Source of the DNA: Streptacidiphilus pinicola
Lineage (GTDB): Bacteria; Actinomycetota; Actinomycetes; Streptomycetales; Streptomycetaceae
Assembly (NCBI RefSeq): GCF_003258295.1
Contig: NZ_QKYN01000070.1
Span: forward strand, 1-64,000
Length of the DNA stretch: 64,000 bases
Direction of reading: 5' to 3'
Shown here: positions 35,840 to 45,264 of the stretch, in pieces
Layout of the letters: every line of letters begins with the position of its first letter
Position numbering within the stretch: the stretch's first letter is position 1
Notes under the pieces: generated by a model
Databases searched by the model: none
The model's input: only the letters and a program-made list of their open reading frames with translations
Told to the model about the DNA's origin: nothing
Made by a program: the position numbers and the translations under genes

Positions 35840-36502
35840 ATGACTGCAGGGGTGGAAATGACGGAGCGGAATTCACCGCCGAAGCCCGCGATGCGCGGCT
35901 GGTTGCACGCCGGAATGTTCCCGGCGACGATCGCCGCCGGAATCGTGCTGATCTGCCTGGCCACGACCACCGCGGCGCGCCTCGCCTGCGCGGTCTACGC
36001 GGCCAGCGCGTGGATGCTCTTCGGCATCAGCGCGCTCTACCACCGCTTCAACTGGGGCCCGCGTGGCGAGGCCGTGCTGCGGCGCCTCGACCACAGCAAC
36101 ATCTTCCTGATCATCGCCGGCACCTACACCCCGGTCACCATCCTGCTGCTGCACGGCGCGCGGCAGCAGGTGCTGCTGTGGCTGGTCTGGGCGGGCGCGC
36201 TGGCCGGGATCGCCTTCCGCGTCTTCTGGGTCGGCGCGCCACGCTGGCTCTACACCCCGTGCTACCTGGCGCTCGGCTGGGCCGCCGTCTTCTTCCTGCC
36301 GGACTTCTTCCACAGCGGCGGCGTCGCGGTGACGGTGCTGATCATCGTCGGCGGCCTGCTCTACAGCGTCGGTGGCGTCATCTACGGCCTCAAGCGGCCG
36401 GACCCCTCGCCGCGCTGGTTCGGCTTCCACGAGGTCTTCCACGCGTGCACGCTCGCGGCGTTCATCGTGCAGTTCGTGGGGGTGTCGCTCGTCGCCATGT
36501 AA
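35840..36502 (+). CDS. Hemolysin III (PAQR/YqfA-like) membrane protein
   Basis: 220 residues from the ATG at 35840; an in-frame ATG at 35828 would add four residues. Seven membrane helices are suggested. Family marks are [29 protein letters not shown] with the conserved Asp and His, and [14 protein letters not shown] near the end. A TATGCT sequence (35827-35832) seven bases before this ATG would make the transcript leaderless. The function of bacterial Hly-III proteins is not settled; some are metal-dependent lipid hydrolases or transporters. Confidence 0.87.
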   Translation: MTAGVEMTERNSPPKPAMRGWLHAGMFPATIAAGIVLICLATTTAARLACAVYAASAWMLFGISALYHRFNWGPRGEAVLRRLDHSNIFLIIAGTYTPVTILLLHGARQQVLLWLVWAGALAGIAFRVFWVGAPRWLYTPCYLALGWAAVFFLPDFFHSGGVAVTVLIIVGGLLYSVGGVIYGLKRPDPSPRWFGFHEVFHACTLAAFIVQFVGVSLVAM

Positions 36503-36532
36503 GCGATTGACACCCTCTGCTTTTTGAGAGTT

Positions 36533-36548
36533 ACTGTCATAAGACAGT
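36533..36548. promoter_or_regulatory. TetR-type operator ACTGTC-ATAA-GACAGT
   Basis: A perfect 16-base interrupted palindrome 18 bases before the MFS gene start. It covers the likely -10 (TACTGT, 36532-36537), with TTGACA at 36507-36512 as a loosely spaced -35. The TetR gene in the same operon is the obvious candidate to bind it. Confidence 0.65.
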
Positions 36549-36566
36549 GACTTCTAGGGGGCTGCC

Positions 36567-38114
36567 ATGAGCACGGACGCAAGCGTCAGCACCACCGCAC
36601 CGACGGACACCGCCGCACCACCGAACCCTCGGCGCTGGTGGGCCCTGGCCGCCGTCTGCCTGAGCGTGCTCGTGCTCGGCTTCGACGGCACCATCCTCAA
36701 CGTCGCCCTGCCCGACCTGGCGGTCCAGCTGCACGCCGGCACCGGGCAGCTGCAGTGGATCGTCGACGCCTACCTGGTCGTCTTCGCCGCCGCGATGCTG
36801 CCGGCCGGCCTGCTCGGCGACCGCTTCGGGCGGCGCCGGCTGCTCATCGGCGGCCTGGTGCTCTTCGGCATCGCCTCGCTGGTCGGCACGCTCGCGCACT
36901 CCGCCGACACGCTCATCGCCGTCCGCGCGGTGATGGGCCTCGGCGGCGCGTTCATCATGCCGCTCGGCATCGCCATCCTGCCGAGCCTGTTCACCCCCGC
37001 CGAGCGGCCGCGCGCGGTGGCCGTGATGACGGCGGGCATGGCGGTCGGCATGCCGCTCGGCCCGATGCTGGGCGGGCTGCTGCTCAACCACTTCTGGTGG
37101 GGCTCGATCTTCCTGATCAACGTGCCGCTGATCGCCGTCGGGATCACCGCCTGCCTGTGGCTGGTGCCCGAGTCCCGCGACCCCTCGGTGCCCCGGATCG
37201 ACGTGCTCGGCGCGGTCGTCGGTGTGCTGGGCCTCGGCGCGCTCACCTTCGGCATCATCCAGGGCCCGAGCGACGGCTGGGGTTCCGCGCAGGTGGTCGC
37301 CCCGCTCGTGGCGTCCGTACTGCTGCTCGGCTTCCTGGTCCGCCGGGAGCGCACCCAGCCGCACCCGATGGTCGACTTCACGCTGCTGGCCGACCGCGTC
37401 TACCGCTGGAGCACCATGGCCTCGGTGCTGGTCTCCTTCGTGCTGATGGGCGGCCTGTTCGTGCTGCCGCAGTACCTGCAGTCCGTCCTCGGCCACGACG
37501 CCCTCGGCACCGGCATCCGGCTGATGCCGCTGATGGGCGGTCTGCTCGTCGCGGCGCGGGCCGCGGAGCGGCTGGTCGCCAAGCTGTCGGTCCGTTGGGT
37601 CGTCGCCGCGGGCATGCTCGTCGTCGCCGTCTCGATGCTGCTCGGCGCCTCGACCACCACCGGCGACGGCTACGGCCGCACGGCGGTGTGGCTCGCGCTG
37701 CTCGGCGTCGGCATGGGCTTCACCATGGTCCCGGCGATGGGCGCGGCGATGGCCGCGCTCCCCGACGACCGCGCCGGCGTCGGCTCCGGCCTGCTGCAGA
37801 CGCTGCGTCAGTCCGCGAGCGCGATCGGCGTCGCCCTGCTGGGCAGCCTGCTGGCCGGCGCGTACACCGCGCGCCTGGACACCGGCCGGCTGCCGCAGCC
37901 ACTGGCCCACACGGCGAGCGGCTCGGTCTCGGCAGCGCAGGCGGTCGCGGACAGGCTCCACGACACGGCGCTGGCCGCGTCCGCGCACGCCGCGTTCGTC
38001 CACGGCATGGACCTGGTGTTGCTGGCCTGCGGCATCGGCGCGGCGCTCTCGGCGGCGTTGATCGCCTGGCGGATGCCCGGCGCGGGGGGCGGTGCGGGAG
38101 AATCCGAGGCATGA
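36567..38114 (+). CDS. MFS multidrug transporter, DHA2 (EmrB/QacA) family
   Basis: 515 residues with 14 probable membrane helices. Motifs include LVLGFDGTILNVALPDLA in helix 1, LLGDRFGRRRLLIGG (motif A) and the motif C region GMAVGMPLGPMLGGLLL (cores cited). DHA2 members use the proton gradient to expel hydrophobic drugs. The stop overlaps the ATG of a TetR-family gene by four bases, and a palindromic operator covers the promoter, indicating substrate-induced autoregulation. Confidence 0.92.
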   Translation: MSTDASVSTTAPTDTAAPPNPRRWWALAAVCLSVLVLGFDGTILNVALPDLAVQLHAGTGQLQWIVDAYLVVFAAAMLPAGLLGDRFGRRRLLIGGLVLFGIASLVGTLAHSADTLIAVRAVMGLGGAFIMPLGIAILPSLFTPAERPRAVAVMTAGMAVGMPLGPMLGGLLLNHFWWGSIFLINVPLIAVGITACLWLVPESRDPSVPRIDVLGAVVGVLGLGALTFGIIQGPSDGWGSAQVVAPLVASVLLLGFLVRRERTQPHPMVDFTLLADRVYRWSTMASVLVSFVLMGGLFVLPQYLQSVLGHDALGTGIRLMPLMGGLLVAARAAERLVAKLSVRWVVAAGMLVVAVSMLLGASTTTGDGYGRTAVWLALLGVGMGFTMVPAMGAAMAALPDDRAGVGSGLLQTLRQSASAIGVALLGSLLAGAYTARLDTGRLPQPLAHTASGSVSAAQAVADRLHDTALAASAHAAFVHGMDLVLLACGIGAALSAALIAWRMPGAGGGAGESEA

Positions 38115-38782
38115 GTCCCACCGGTCCCACCCTCCCCCGGCCTTCGGCCGGGGGTACCCCCATGTCCGCCGGCTCCGAGCTGGAGCAGCTGCTCGAAGCT
38201 CCGCTGGGCCTGCGCGAGCGCAAGAAGCTGAAGACCCGCCGGGCGATCCGCGCGGCGGCCTTCCGCCTCTTCGCCGAGCAGGGTTACGAGACCACGACGG
38301 TCGACCAGATCGCGGCGGAGGCGGAGGTCTCGCCCAGCACGTTCTTCCGCTACTTCCCGGCCAAGGAAGACCTGGTCATCAGCGACGACTACGACCCGCT
38401 GCTGGAGGCCGCGTTCCGCGCCCGCCCGAGGGACGAACCCCTGGTCGAGTCGATCCGGCAGGCGATGATCGAGCCCCTGCGCCGGATCCTCGCGGCGGAG
38501 CACGACGACGTGCTGCTGCGGATGCGGCTCTACCGGGAGGTCCCGTCGATCCGCGCCCGCGCCCTGGTGGGCCAGCAGGAGAGCGCCACCATGATGTGCG
38601 GTCTCCTCGCGGAACGCACCGGCGAACCCGCGGACGGCTTGCGGCTGCGCGCCGTCGTGTCGGCGATCCTGGCGGCGTCCTCGGAGGCGGTCCTCTACTG
38701 GTCGGAACGGGACGGCCGCGAGGACATGGCCGATCTGCTGAGCTCGGCGATCTCGGCCCTCGGCGACGCTTTCGGCGGATGA
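38111..38782 (+). CDS. TetR-family repressor of the MFS operon
   Basis: 223 residues from the ATG at 38111, or 206 from the ATG at 38162. The HTH is at about 50-95: RRAIRAAAFRLFAEQGYETTTVDQIAAEAEVSPSTFFRYFPAKEDLV (core cited). The C-terminal domain is typical of the multidrug-responsive group. The first 17 codons run through a GC-rich hairpin element (38134-38161), so the later ATG may be the ancestral start. The TGA of the MFS gene overlaps the first ATG, which favours coupled translation from 38111. Confidence 0.88.
   Translation: MSPTGPTLPRPSAGGTPMSAGSELEQLLEAPLGLRERKKLKTRRAIRAAAFRLFAEQGYETTTVDQIAAEAEVSPSTFFRYFPAKEDLVISDDYDPLLEAAFRARPRDEPLVESIRQAMIEPLRRILAAEHDDVLLRMRLYREVPSIRARALVGQQESATMMCGLLAERTGEPADGLRLRAVVSAILAASSEAVLYWSERDGREDMADLLSSAISALGDAFGG
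38134..38161. repeat. Short GC-rich hairpin element inside the TetR 5' end
   Basis: CCCCCGGCC (38134-38142) pairs with GGCCGGGGG (38146-38154) around a 3-base loop, and GGGGGTACCCCC (38150-38161) forms an overlapping palindrome. Sequences of this form recur in streptomycete intergenic regions as far as I recall. It could act as an attenuator between the MFS and TetR genes. Confidence 0.6.
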
Positions 38783-38804
38783 GGTCGTGGCAACGCCCCC
38801 GGGG

Positions 38805-40820
38805 TCACTCGTCCGGCGTCGCGCTCAAGCCCGCGCGGAGCCATGTCGGGTCGGTGAGTGGGGCGTCGCAGGTGAAGCGACGGCAGACGTAGGCGGCCGG
38901 GGCGCCGTCGACCAAGGGCTGGTCGGCGGACGCCGCGGTGACGACCAGGCCGGGGGCCGTCGCGGCGAGAGCCGCCCCGCGGAGGGTGATCGTCGCGGGG
39001 TCGTCGGGGGCACCCGCGAGAGCGACCTTGCGGGGGCCGTCGAGAAGGGCCTCGGCCGCGGCGAGGCCCCAGCCGACGAAGCGCGGGGCCTGCCCCGCAA
39101 GGGGCGTCACCACCGTCAACGCCCGCTCCGCGGCCGCGCGGTGGCGCTCGGAGTCGGTCAGCGCGGCGTAGGAGAGCAGGGCCGCCGCCGCGGCCGTCCA
39201 GCCGGACGGGGACGCGTTGTCGGTCGGGTCCTGCGGGCGGCGGATCAGCGGCTCCGCGTCGGCGGCCGTGTCGTAGAGCGCGCCTGACGCCGCGTCGGCG
39301 AACTGGTCCAGCACCACCTCCAGCAGCTCGCCCGCCACCTCCAGCCAGCGCGCGTCTCCGGTGACGCCGTGCAGCGTGAGCAGGCCCTCCGCCACGTCGC
39401 CGTAGTCCTCCAGGACGCCGGTGTTGGCCCCGGCCACGCCGTCGCGGGAGGTGCGCAGCAGCCGGCCGTTCTCGTCGCGGTGGACACCGATCAGCAGCGC
39501 GGCGGAGACCACGGCCGCGTCGAGGAGGTCGGGGCGGTCCAGCAGCGCGCCGGCCTCGGCCAGCGCGGCGACGGCGAGGCCGTTCCACGCGGCGACGACC
39601 TTGTCGTCCCGCGCGGGGCGCGGCCGCAGCTCCCGGGCGGCGAAGAGGCGCGCGCGCAGCTCCTCGTCGGAGGCGTCCGGCTCCTCCTCCCCCGGCCACT
39701 GCAGCACCGAGGCGCCCTCCTCGAAGGTGCCCTGCGGGGTGACGCCGTAGCGCTCGGCCGCGCGCCGCCCGTCCTCCTCACCGAGCGCGGCGACCAGCTG
39801 CTCCGGCGTCCAGACGTAGAAGGCGCCCTCGCGGCTGCGACCCTCGGCGTCGGCGCTGTCCGCGTCCAGCGCGGAGGCGAAACCGCCCTCGGGGGTGCGC
39901 AGTTCGCGCAGCAGGAAGTCGCCGGTGCCCTCGGCGACACGGCGCGCGAGCGGGCTGCCGGTGGCGCGCCACAGGTGCAGGTAGGCGCGGAGCAGCAGGG
40001 CGTTGTCGTACAGCATCTTCTCGAAGTGCGGCACGACCCACTTCGCGTCCACGGAGTAGCGGGCGAAGCCGCCGCCGAGCTGGTCGTGGATGCCGCCGCG
40101 GGCCATCGCCGCGCAGGTGCGCTCGACCAGGTCGAGCGCGGCGCCCGAGCCGGTCGCCGCGTGGTGGCGCAGCAGGAACTCCAGCACCATCGACGGCGGG
40201 AACTTGGGCGCGCCGCCGAAGCCGCCGTTCCGCTCGTCGAACTCCCGGCCCAGCCCGGCCAGCGCCTGCCGCATCGCCTCCCGCCCCGGCACCTCCGCCC
40301 CGGCGAGCCCGGCGTAGACGCCGGCGCGCCCGGCGAGCTCGTTCACGATCCGGCCGGCCACCTCGGCGACCTCCTCGCGCCGTCCGCGCCACGCCTCGTC
40401 GACGCCCTCCAGTACCTGCCGGAACGAGGGCATCCCGTGCCGGGGCTCCGGCGGGAAGTAGGTGCCGAAGTAGAACGGCGCCCCGTCGGACGTCAGGAAC
40501 ACCGTCATCGGCCACCCGCCCTGCCCGGTGGCGGCCTGCACCGCCTCCATGTACACGGCGTCGACGTCCGGCCGCTCCTCGCGGTCCACCTTGACGGGCA
40601 CGAAGTGCGCGTTCAGGTACTCCGCGAGGCCGGCGTCCTCGAAGCTCTCGTGCGCCATGACGTGACACCAGTGGCAGGCGGCGTACCCAACGCTCAGCAG
40701 GACCGGCACGTCGCGTCGTGCCGCCTCCGCGAACGCCTCCGGCCCCCACTCCCACCAGTCCACCGGGTTGTCAGCGTGCTGCAGCAGATAAGGCGACGTC
40801 GCGCCGGCGAGACGGTTCAC
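38805..40820 (-). CDS. DUF255 thioredoxin-fold protein (YyaL/SPATA20-like)
   Basis: 671 residues, GTG start. The N-terminal 170 residues form the thioredoxin-like DUF255 domain: [30 protein letters not shown] with C49 and C52, and [11 protein letters not shown]. The rest is an (alpha/alpha)6 barrel like N-acylglucosamine 2-epimerase, with [25 protein letters not shown] (core cited) and AAWNGLAV. The family is widespread and its biochemical function is unresolved. It is convergent with the TetR gene. Confidence 0.88.
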   Translation of the reverse strand: MNRLAGATSPYLLQHADNPVDWWEWGPEAFAEAARRDVPVLLSVGYAACHWCHVMAHESFEDAGLAEYLNAHFVPVKVDREERPDVDAVYMEAVQAATGQGGWPMTVFLTSDGAPFYFGTYFPPEPRHGMPSFRQVLEGVDEAWRGRREEVAEVAGRIVNELAGRAGVYAGLAGAEVPGREAMRQALAGLGREFDERNGGFGGAPKFPPSMVLEFLLRHHAATGSGAALDLVERTCAAMARGGIHDQLGGGFARYSVDAKWVVPHFEKMLYDNALLLRAYLHLWRATGSPLARRVAEGTGDFLLRELRTPEGGFASALDADSADAEGRSREGAFYVWTPEQLVAALGEEDGRRAAERYGVTPQGTFEEGASVLQWPGEEEPDASDEELRARLFAARELRPRPARDDKVVAAWNGLAVAALAEAGALLDRPDLLDAAVVSAALLIGVHRDENGRLLRTSRDGVAGANTGVLEDYGDVAEGLLTLHGVTGDARWLEVAGELLEVVLDQFADAASGALYDTAADAEPLIRRPQDPTDNASPSGWTAAAAALLSYAALTDSERHRAAAERALTVVTPLAGQAPRFVGWGLAAAEALLDGPRKVALAGAPDDPATITLRGAALAATAPGLVVTAASADQPLVDGAPAAYVCRRFTCDAPLTDPTWLRAGLSATPDE

Positions 40821-40883
40821 GCCGCCACCCTACTCACGGCAGGCGGGACACCCGGGTAAGCCGCGGGCCACCGTCAGCGCCGA

Positions 40884-42188
40884 CTACACCGCCGCCCTGG
40901 CTCCGGGAAGGGCGACGCGGGCGTCACGCAGGGCGCCGTCCGCACCACGGACCTGGATCCGGATGGTGTCCTGGAGGACCGCGTCGGCGCGGCGGACCGC
41001 CAGGTCGGTGGTCGCGGCCGTCGCGGCCACCAGGCCCAGGCGGTCCCAGGAGTTCTCGACGCCGCGGACGGCGTCGCCCGGCTTCACCCACATCTGGGCC
41101 GTCAGGACACCCGGCTCCGCTCGCGCGTCCTCGACTCCGGTGATGGACTCCACCTGTCCCGGGCCGCTGACCAGGAACCGGACGGCGGCGGCGCGCTGCG
41201 CCCGCGGTGGCGGGGAGAGCTCGGGCACCAGGCCGAACGGCCAGCCGAGCGCGTAGGTCTCCAGGTCGATTCCGTAGGCGCCACGCACGAGTTCCTTGAT
41301 GGCGCCGCCGCCGTAGCGGTTGTGCGACTCGATGACGACCGGCCCCCGCTCACTGAGCCTGAACTCGGTGTGCGCGGGCCCGTTGCGCAGCTCCATGGCG
41401 TCGAGGAACCGGCTGGTGGCGTCAGCGATGGTGGCCTCGGCGGCGGCGTCCAGCCGCGAAGGCATGACGTGGGAGAAGGCCGCGAAGCTGTCGGCGGCGA
41501 GATGGGTCTCGGTGATGCCGACCACCACATGGCGACCGTCGAAACTGAAGGACTCCGCGCTGAACTGCGGCCCCTCGACGTACTCCTCCATCATGAAACC
41601 GTCGAGGGCGAACGGCATGCTCGTGCGGGCCATGGGTTGCCCGTTCAGCGCGCTCACGGTCTCCCACGCCGTGTCCGCCGCCTCGGGGCCGGTGACCCGG
41701 AACACCCCGTAACTTCCGGTGCCGTTCCTCGGCTTGACGACGAACGGGAAGCCGTGGCGATCGGCGAACTCGTCGAGGTCGGACCGCTTCGTCAGCGGCG
41801 CCGCGCCGGCGGTCGCCGCACCGTTGCCGGCCGCGACCAGGCGCCGGCGCATCGCCAGCTTGTCCCGGAAGCGCCTGGCCGCCTCGAGCCCGGTGCCGCC
41901 CAGACCGAACAGGTCGTTGAGGAAACCCGCGCCCTCCAGGCCGGGCTCGGTGAGGGAGAGCACAGCGGTGAAACCCGTCGTGCTCCACAGCTCACGGGCC
42001 GCCGTCTCCAACGCGGTCAACTCCGTGTAGTCCACGGCCCGGACGGCGTCGGCCGGTTCGCACGGGGCCTCCGCGAGCCGCTCGGGATGCTGGAGCACGA
42101 GGACGCCAAGGCCCAGGTCCTTCGCCTTCCTCACCGAGGCCTCGGTGGCGCCGACGAGAAGCACCGTCGAATCTGCTTGCACGCTCAC
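40884..42188 (-). CDS. ATP-grasp ligase B of the biosynthetic cluster
   Basis: 434 residues, GTG start. Layout is that of carboxylate-amine ligases: N-terminal Rossmann-like domain (STVLLVGATEASVRKAKDLG), ATP-binding core (FPFVVKPRNGTGSYGVFRV; EEYVEGPQFSAESFSFDG) and metal site with GPAHTEFRLSERGPVVIESHNRYGGG (cores cited). It would activate a carboxylate as acyl-phosphate and join it to an amine, as in BacD or DdaF. It is the last gene of the second operon, six bases after the serine acetyltransferase. Confidence 0.87.
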   Translation of the reverse strand: MSVQADSTVLLVGATEASVRKAKDLGLGVLVLQHPERLAEAPCEPADAVRAVDYTELTALETAARELWSTTGFTAVLSLTEPGLEGAGFLNDLFGLGGTGLEAARRFRDKLAMRRRLVAAGNGAATAGAAPLTKRSDLDEFADRHGFPFVVKPRNGTGSYGVFRVTGPEAADTAWETVSALNGQPMARTSMPFALDGFMMEEYVEGPQFSAESFSFDGRHVVVGITETHLAADSFAAFSHVMPSRLDAAAEATIADATSRFLDAMELRNGPAHTEFRLSERGPVVIESHNRYGGGAIKELVRGAYGIDLETYALGWPFGLVPELSPPPRAQRAAAVRFLVSGPGQVESITGVEDARAEPGVLTAQMWVKPGDAVRGVENSWDRLGLVAATAATTDLAVRRADAVLQDTIRIQVRGADGALRDARVALPGARAAV

Positions 42189-42194
42189 TCCACT

Positions 42195-42905
42195 TCAGGG
42201 CAGCCAGGAAATGCTGGGTAGGGTGTCGTGCGATTTCCGCAGCGCCTTCGCGGCCACCACGTGCGTGCCGGCGGGCACGTCCGTCATGACGAGGGCTTGC
42301 GCCCCGATGACCGCCTTGTCGCCGATGTCGACCGGTCCGAGGACGGTGGCGCCGGCCCCCAGCACGGCACCGCTGCCCACGACCGGGTGACGCCGTTCTC
42401 CGGGCAGCCTGCGGTTGTCCCGCCACCAGCCGACCGCTCCGAGCGTGACCTGGTGATAGATGGTCACGTCGTCGCCCACCACCGCCGTTTCGCCGATCAC
42501 CACGGCCGCACCGTGGTCGATCAGTACGCGGCGGCCCAGGGTGGCCCCGGGATGGATCTCCGTGCCGGTGATCGCCCGGGCGCAGGTCATCAGGGCGCGC
42601 GCGGTCAGCCGAGCGCCTCGTTCGTGGAGCAGGTGCGCCACACGGTGGACGAACAGGGCCGGCAGCGCCGGATGCAGCAGGGCTTCCGCGAGCGACTTGA
42701 TGGACGGGTCACGCTCCATGACGGTGCGGACGTCCTCGGCGCAGAGGCGGACCAGATCCGCCGGCCGGTACCGCTCCGGTGCGTCGGGCTTCGGGTCCGG
42801 TTCCGGCCCCCCGGGATCGGACGTGAGCCCGGTGAGGACAGCGCCCGTCGGTACGTGCGCGTCGAGCCGGGACGGAGCTGGTCTGGGTCGGCTTCGCCTG
42901 TTCAT
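42195..42905 (-). CDS. Serine O-acetyltransferase (CysE-like) of the cluster
   Basis: 236 residues. The left-handed beta-helix of SATs is clear: GTEIHPGATLGRRVLIDHGAAVVIGETAVVGDDVTIYHQVTLG (cores cited), with the catalytic His in LIDHG. The N-terminal 45 residues are a Pro-rich extension not needed for the fold. It makes O-acetyl-L-serine from serine and acetyl-CoA. Its presence beside two cysteine-synthase-like genes suggests a dedicated supply of O-acetylserine for a beta-substituted alanine, as DcsE does in D-cycloserine synthesis. Confidence 0.88.
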   Translation of the reverse strand: MNRRSRPRPAPSRLDAHVPTGAVLTGLTSDPGGPEPDPKPDAPERYRPADLVRLCAEDVRTVMERDPSIKSLAEALLHPALPALFVHRVAHLLHERGARLTARALMTCARAITGTEIHPGATLGRRVLIDHGAAVVIGETAVVGDDVTIYHQVTLGAVGWWRDNRRLPGERRHPVVGSGAVLGAGATVLGPVDIGDKAVIGAQALVMTDVPAGTHVVAAKALRKSHDTLPSISWLP

Positions 42906-42944
42906 GGTGGACTCCCGGCTGTGTGGCTGGCGGCGTCGGCGGGG

Positions 42945-44150
42945 TTACGCCGCGACGGCGGGGACGGCCCACCGCGTGACCTCGTGGAGCGCCGCGTCCT
43001 TGCGCCCGCGCAGACTCATGGTGGTGTTGCGTACGAGCGACTGGACCTTGCCCGTGCCCTGGTCCAGCAGGCCCTGGCGGCGGGAGAGGAGCACCACCCG
43101 GGTGGTGCGTTCCACGCGCTGACGCTGGTAGGCGTGGAGCGCGGTGCCGAAGTCGCCACGGTCGCCGTTCACGACGTGCGTGCGCAGCTCCGAGGCGAGG
43201 ACGACGGCGTCCTCCAGCGCCATGTTGGTCGCCTGCCCGAGGGCCGGGGCCATGGGGTGTGCCGCGTCGCCGAGCAGGACCACGCGGCCGTCCACCCACT
43301 GCGACACGGGGTCGCGGTCGTGGACGTCCGTGACCGCGATGTCGGCGGGGTCGCTGCCGGTGATCAGCCGCACGATGTCGGCGGGCCAGCCGGCGATCTG
43401 CTCCGCCAGGGCTCGCTGCGCCGCCTCCTGGCCGAGCGGACGCCAGACACCGGGGGGAGCGGTGATCTTGGCGGTCCAGTAGAGCGTGCCGTCGGCGGTC
43501 ACCGGAGCGGCGAAGATCTGGACGCCGTTCCCGTTGGCCACGAAGCCCTGCGGCCAGGGCCAGTCGCCCGGCGTGTGGCCGCGCACCGAGCTGTAGCCGC
43601 AGTACCGGGGCGGTCCGTCCGCGACCATCCGCTCGCGCACGGAGGACCAGATCCCGTCCGCGGCCACCAGCAGGTCCGTGGAGTGGGCGCTGCCGTCGGA
43701 CAGTCGCACGGACACCGCGTCGTCGGCCCCCGCGTAGTCGCTCAGCACGGTGCCCATCCGGAGCTCGACACCGGCGGAGACGACGTCCTCGACCAGCGCC
43801 TCCTGGACGGCGGTGCGCAGGATGGAGACCGACGGGGTTCCGTCGGGCCATCCCAGTCGGCCGATCTTCTCGCGGGCGAGGACCCGGCCGGAGGAGCTCA
43901 GCAGCAACCGCTCCTCGTCCGGCCCGATCACGTGCCCGGTGTCACGGATGCGCCGGCCCAGCCGACGGCTGATGGCATCCGCCGCGGCGATGCCGTTCGG
44001 GTAGAGCATCAGGCCCGAGCCGCCGGGCTCGAAGCTCGGTGCGCGCTCGACGACCGTCACCTGGAGGCCGGAACGTGCGAGTGCCGCCGCTGCGGCCAGC
44101 CCGCCGATGCCGCCGCCCACGACCATCGCGGTGAATCGCCTGGCCGTCAT
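42945..44150 (-). CDS. FAD-dependent monooxygenase of the cluster
   Basis: 401 residues, PHBH/UbiH superfamily. The FAD Rossmann motif VVGGGIGGLAAAAAL is at about 10-24, and the second FAD motif GDAAHPMAPALGQATNMALEDA (core cited) is complete, so the enzyme should be active. Such enzymes hydroxylate or epoxidise small substrates with NAD(P)H and O2. It starts the second operon; the serine acetyltransferase gene follows after 39 bases. Confidence 0.9.
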   Translation of the reverse strand: MTARRFTAMVVGGGIGGLAAAAALARSGLQVTVVERAPSFEPGGSGLMLYPNGIAAADAISRRLGRRIRDTGHVIGPDEERLLLSSSGRVLAREKIGRLGWPDGTPSVSILRTAVQEALVEDVVSAGVELRMGTVLSDYAGADDAVSVRLSDGSAHSTDLLVAADGIWSSVRERMVADGPPRYCGYSSVRGHTPGDWPWPQGFVANGNGVQIFAAPVTADGTLYWTAKITAPPGVWRPLGQEAAQRALAEQIAGWPADIVRLITGSDPADIAVTDVHDRDPVSQWVDGRVVLLGDAAHPMAPALGQATNMALEDAVVLASELRTHVVNGDRGDFGTALHAYQRQRVERTTRVVLLSRRQGLLDQGTGKVQSLVRNTTMSLRGRKDAALHEVTRWAVPAVAA

Positions 44151-44229
44151 GACCGCACCGCCAGGCCCGCCGGATTCTCGGTGCCCCTGTCATACATAAG
44201 TACAAGGATGTGGGATCCGGGCTGTTCTT

Positions 44230-44246
44230 CCATCTCCGATATTGCT
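44230..44246 (-). promoter_or_regulatory. Shared upstream motif, copy ahead of the FAD monooxygenase operon
   Basis: CCATCTCCGATATTGCT on the plus strand, 80 bases upstream of the FAD gene. It matches CCATATCCCATATTGCT at 50569-50585 at 15 of 17 positions, in the same orientation relative to transcription. It may be the binding site of the divergent AraC-type regulator or a shared promoter element. Confidence 0.6.
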
Positions 44247-44274
44247 CAGCCGAATGGCGCCGACCGAGAAAACG

Positions 44275-44319
44275 CCACCGCCCGGACAACAGCGGTCTGC
44301 GCTGTCGTCCGGGCGGTGG
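44275..44319. terminator. 20-bp hairpin ending the six-gene biosynthetic operon
   Basis: CCACCGCCCGGACAACAGCG (44275-44294) pairs with 44300-44319 with one mismatch around a 5-base loop. It lies 19 bases beyond the stop of the gene at 44338-45264 and separates the two operons. Confidence 0.85.
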
Positions 44320-44337
44320 CCGGGAACTGAATACGCG

Positions 44338-45264
44338 TCAATCCGAGCCGACCGAAAGATAGCGTTCACCGGAATCGGGAAACACCGCGACGATCGTCGC
44401 CTCGGACCATCGCGGCTGCCTGGACAGGATGCGGGCGGCGTGTGCCGCCGCCCCCGCCGATATCCCGGCGAGCAGTCCGGTGGCCTGGGTGATCTCCCGG
44501 CTCGTGGCGGCCGCGTCGTCGTCCGACACCGCGATGACCTCGTTGACGAGCGAGAGGTCGGTGATCTCCGAGACGTAGCCCGCCCCGATCCCGGGAATGC
44601 CGTGCGGTCCCGGCTCGCCTCCCGAGATCACGGCCGACCTGGTGGGCTCGACCGCGACCACGTGGACGTCGCGTCGTTCCTTGAGGAATCGCGCCACCCC
44701 GGTCAGCGTCCCGCCGGTGCCGACACCGCAGACCAGCACGTCGATCTCGCCCGCGGTGTCCCGCCACAGCTCGGGACCGGTGGTCTCGTAGTGCGCCAGC
44801 ACGTTGGCGGGGTTGGTGTCCTGATGGGGCAGCCAGGAGCCGGGGATGGACTTCTGCAGGGACTCCGCGTACGCCCAGGCGGCCAGCAGCCCGTCGCCGT
44901 GGGGCACGAACTTGATCTCAGCCCCCAGCTTGCGCAGGATCAACTGCCGCTCCACGGTGGCGTTGTCCGGCATGACGATGACGCAGCGCAGACCGTGCAC
45001 GAGGCAGAGCGCGGCGAGCGAGATGCCGGTGCTCCCGGACGAGCACTCGATCACCGTCCCGCCCTCCTTCAGCTCCCCCGACTCCTGGGCGGCACGGAAC
45101 ATGTAGAGCACCGCGCGGTCCTTGACGCTGGCGAGCGGGTTCAGCATCTCCAGCTTCGCGAGCGTCCGCACGCCCTCGGGCACGCCCGGCAGCCGGTACT
45201 GGAGCAGCGGGGTGCCGCCGACGAGCTCCTCCATGGACTGGTGGATCCGACCTTCGGCGCTCAT
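44338..45264 (-). CDS. Cysteine-synthase-like PLP enzyme B of the cluster
   Basis: 308 residues, the CysK/CysM length. PLP Lys is K48 in LASVKDRA, the phosphate loop CGVGTGGTLTGV is intact, and the C-terminal SGGEPGPHGIPGIGAGYV is CysK-like. The substrate loop, TSGNT in true O-acetylserine sulfhydrylases, is SSGST here (75-79), suggesting a different nucleophile or acceptor. It overlaps the aldolase gene by four bases and closes the first operon. Likely reaction: beta-replacement of O-acetylserine by a non-sulfide nucleophile. Confidence 0.87.
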   Translation of the reverse strand: MSAEGRIHQSMEELVGGTPLLQYRLPGVPEGVRTLAKLEMLNPLASVKDRAVLYMFRAAQESGELKEGGTVIECSSGSTGISLAALCLVHGLRCVIVMPDNATVERQLILRKLGAEIKFVPHGDGLLAAWAYAESLQKSIPGSWLPHQDTNPANVLAHYETTGPELWRDTAGEIDVLVCGVGTGGTLTGVARFLKERRDVHVVAVEPTRSAVISGGEPGPHGIPGIGAGYVSEITDLSLVNEVIAVSDDDAAATSREITQATGLLAGISAGAAAHAARILSRQPRWSEATIVAVFPDSGERYLSVGSD

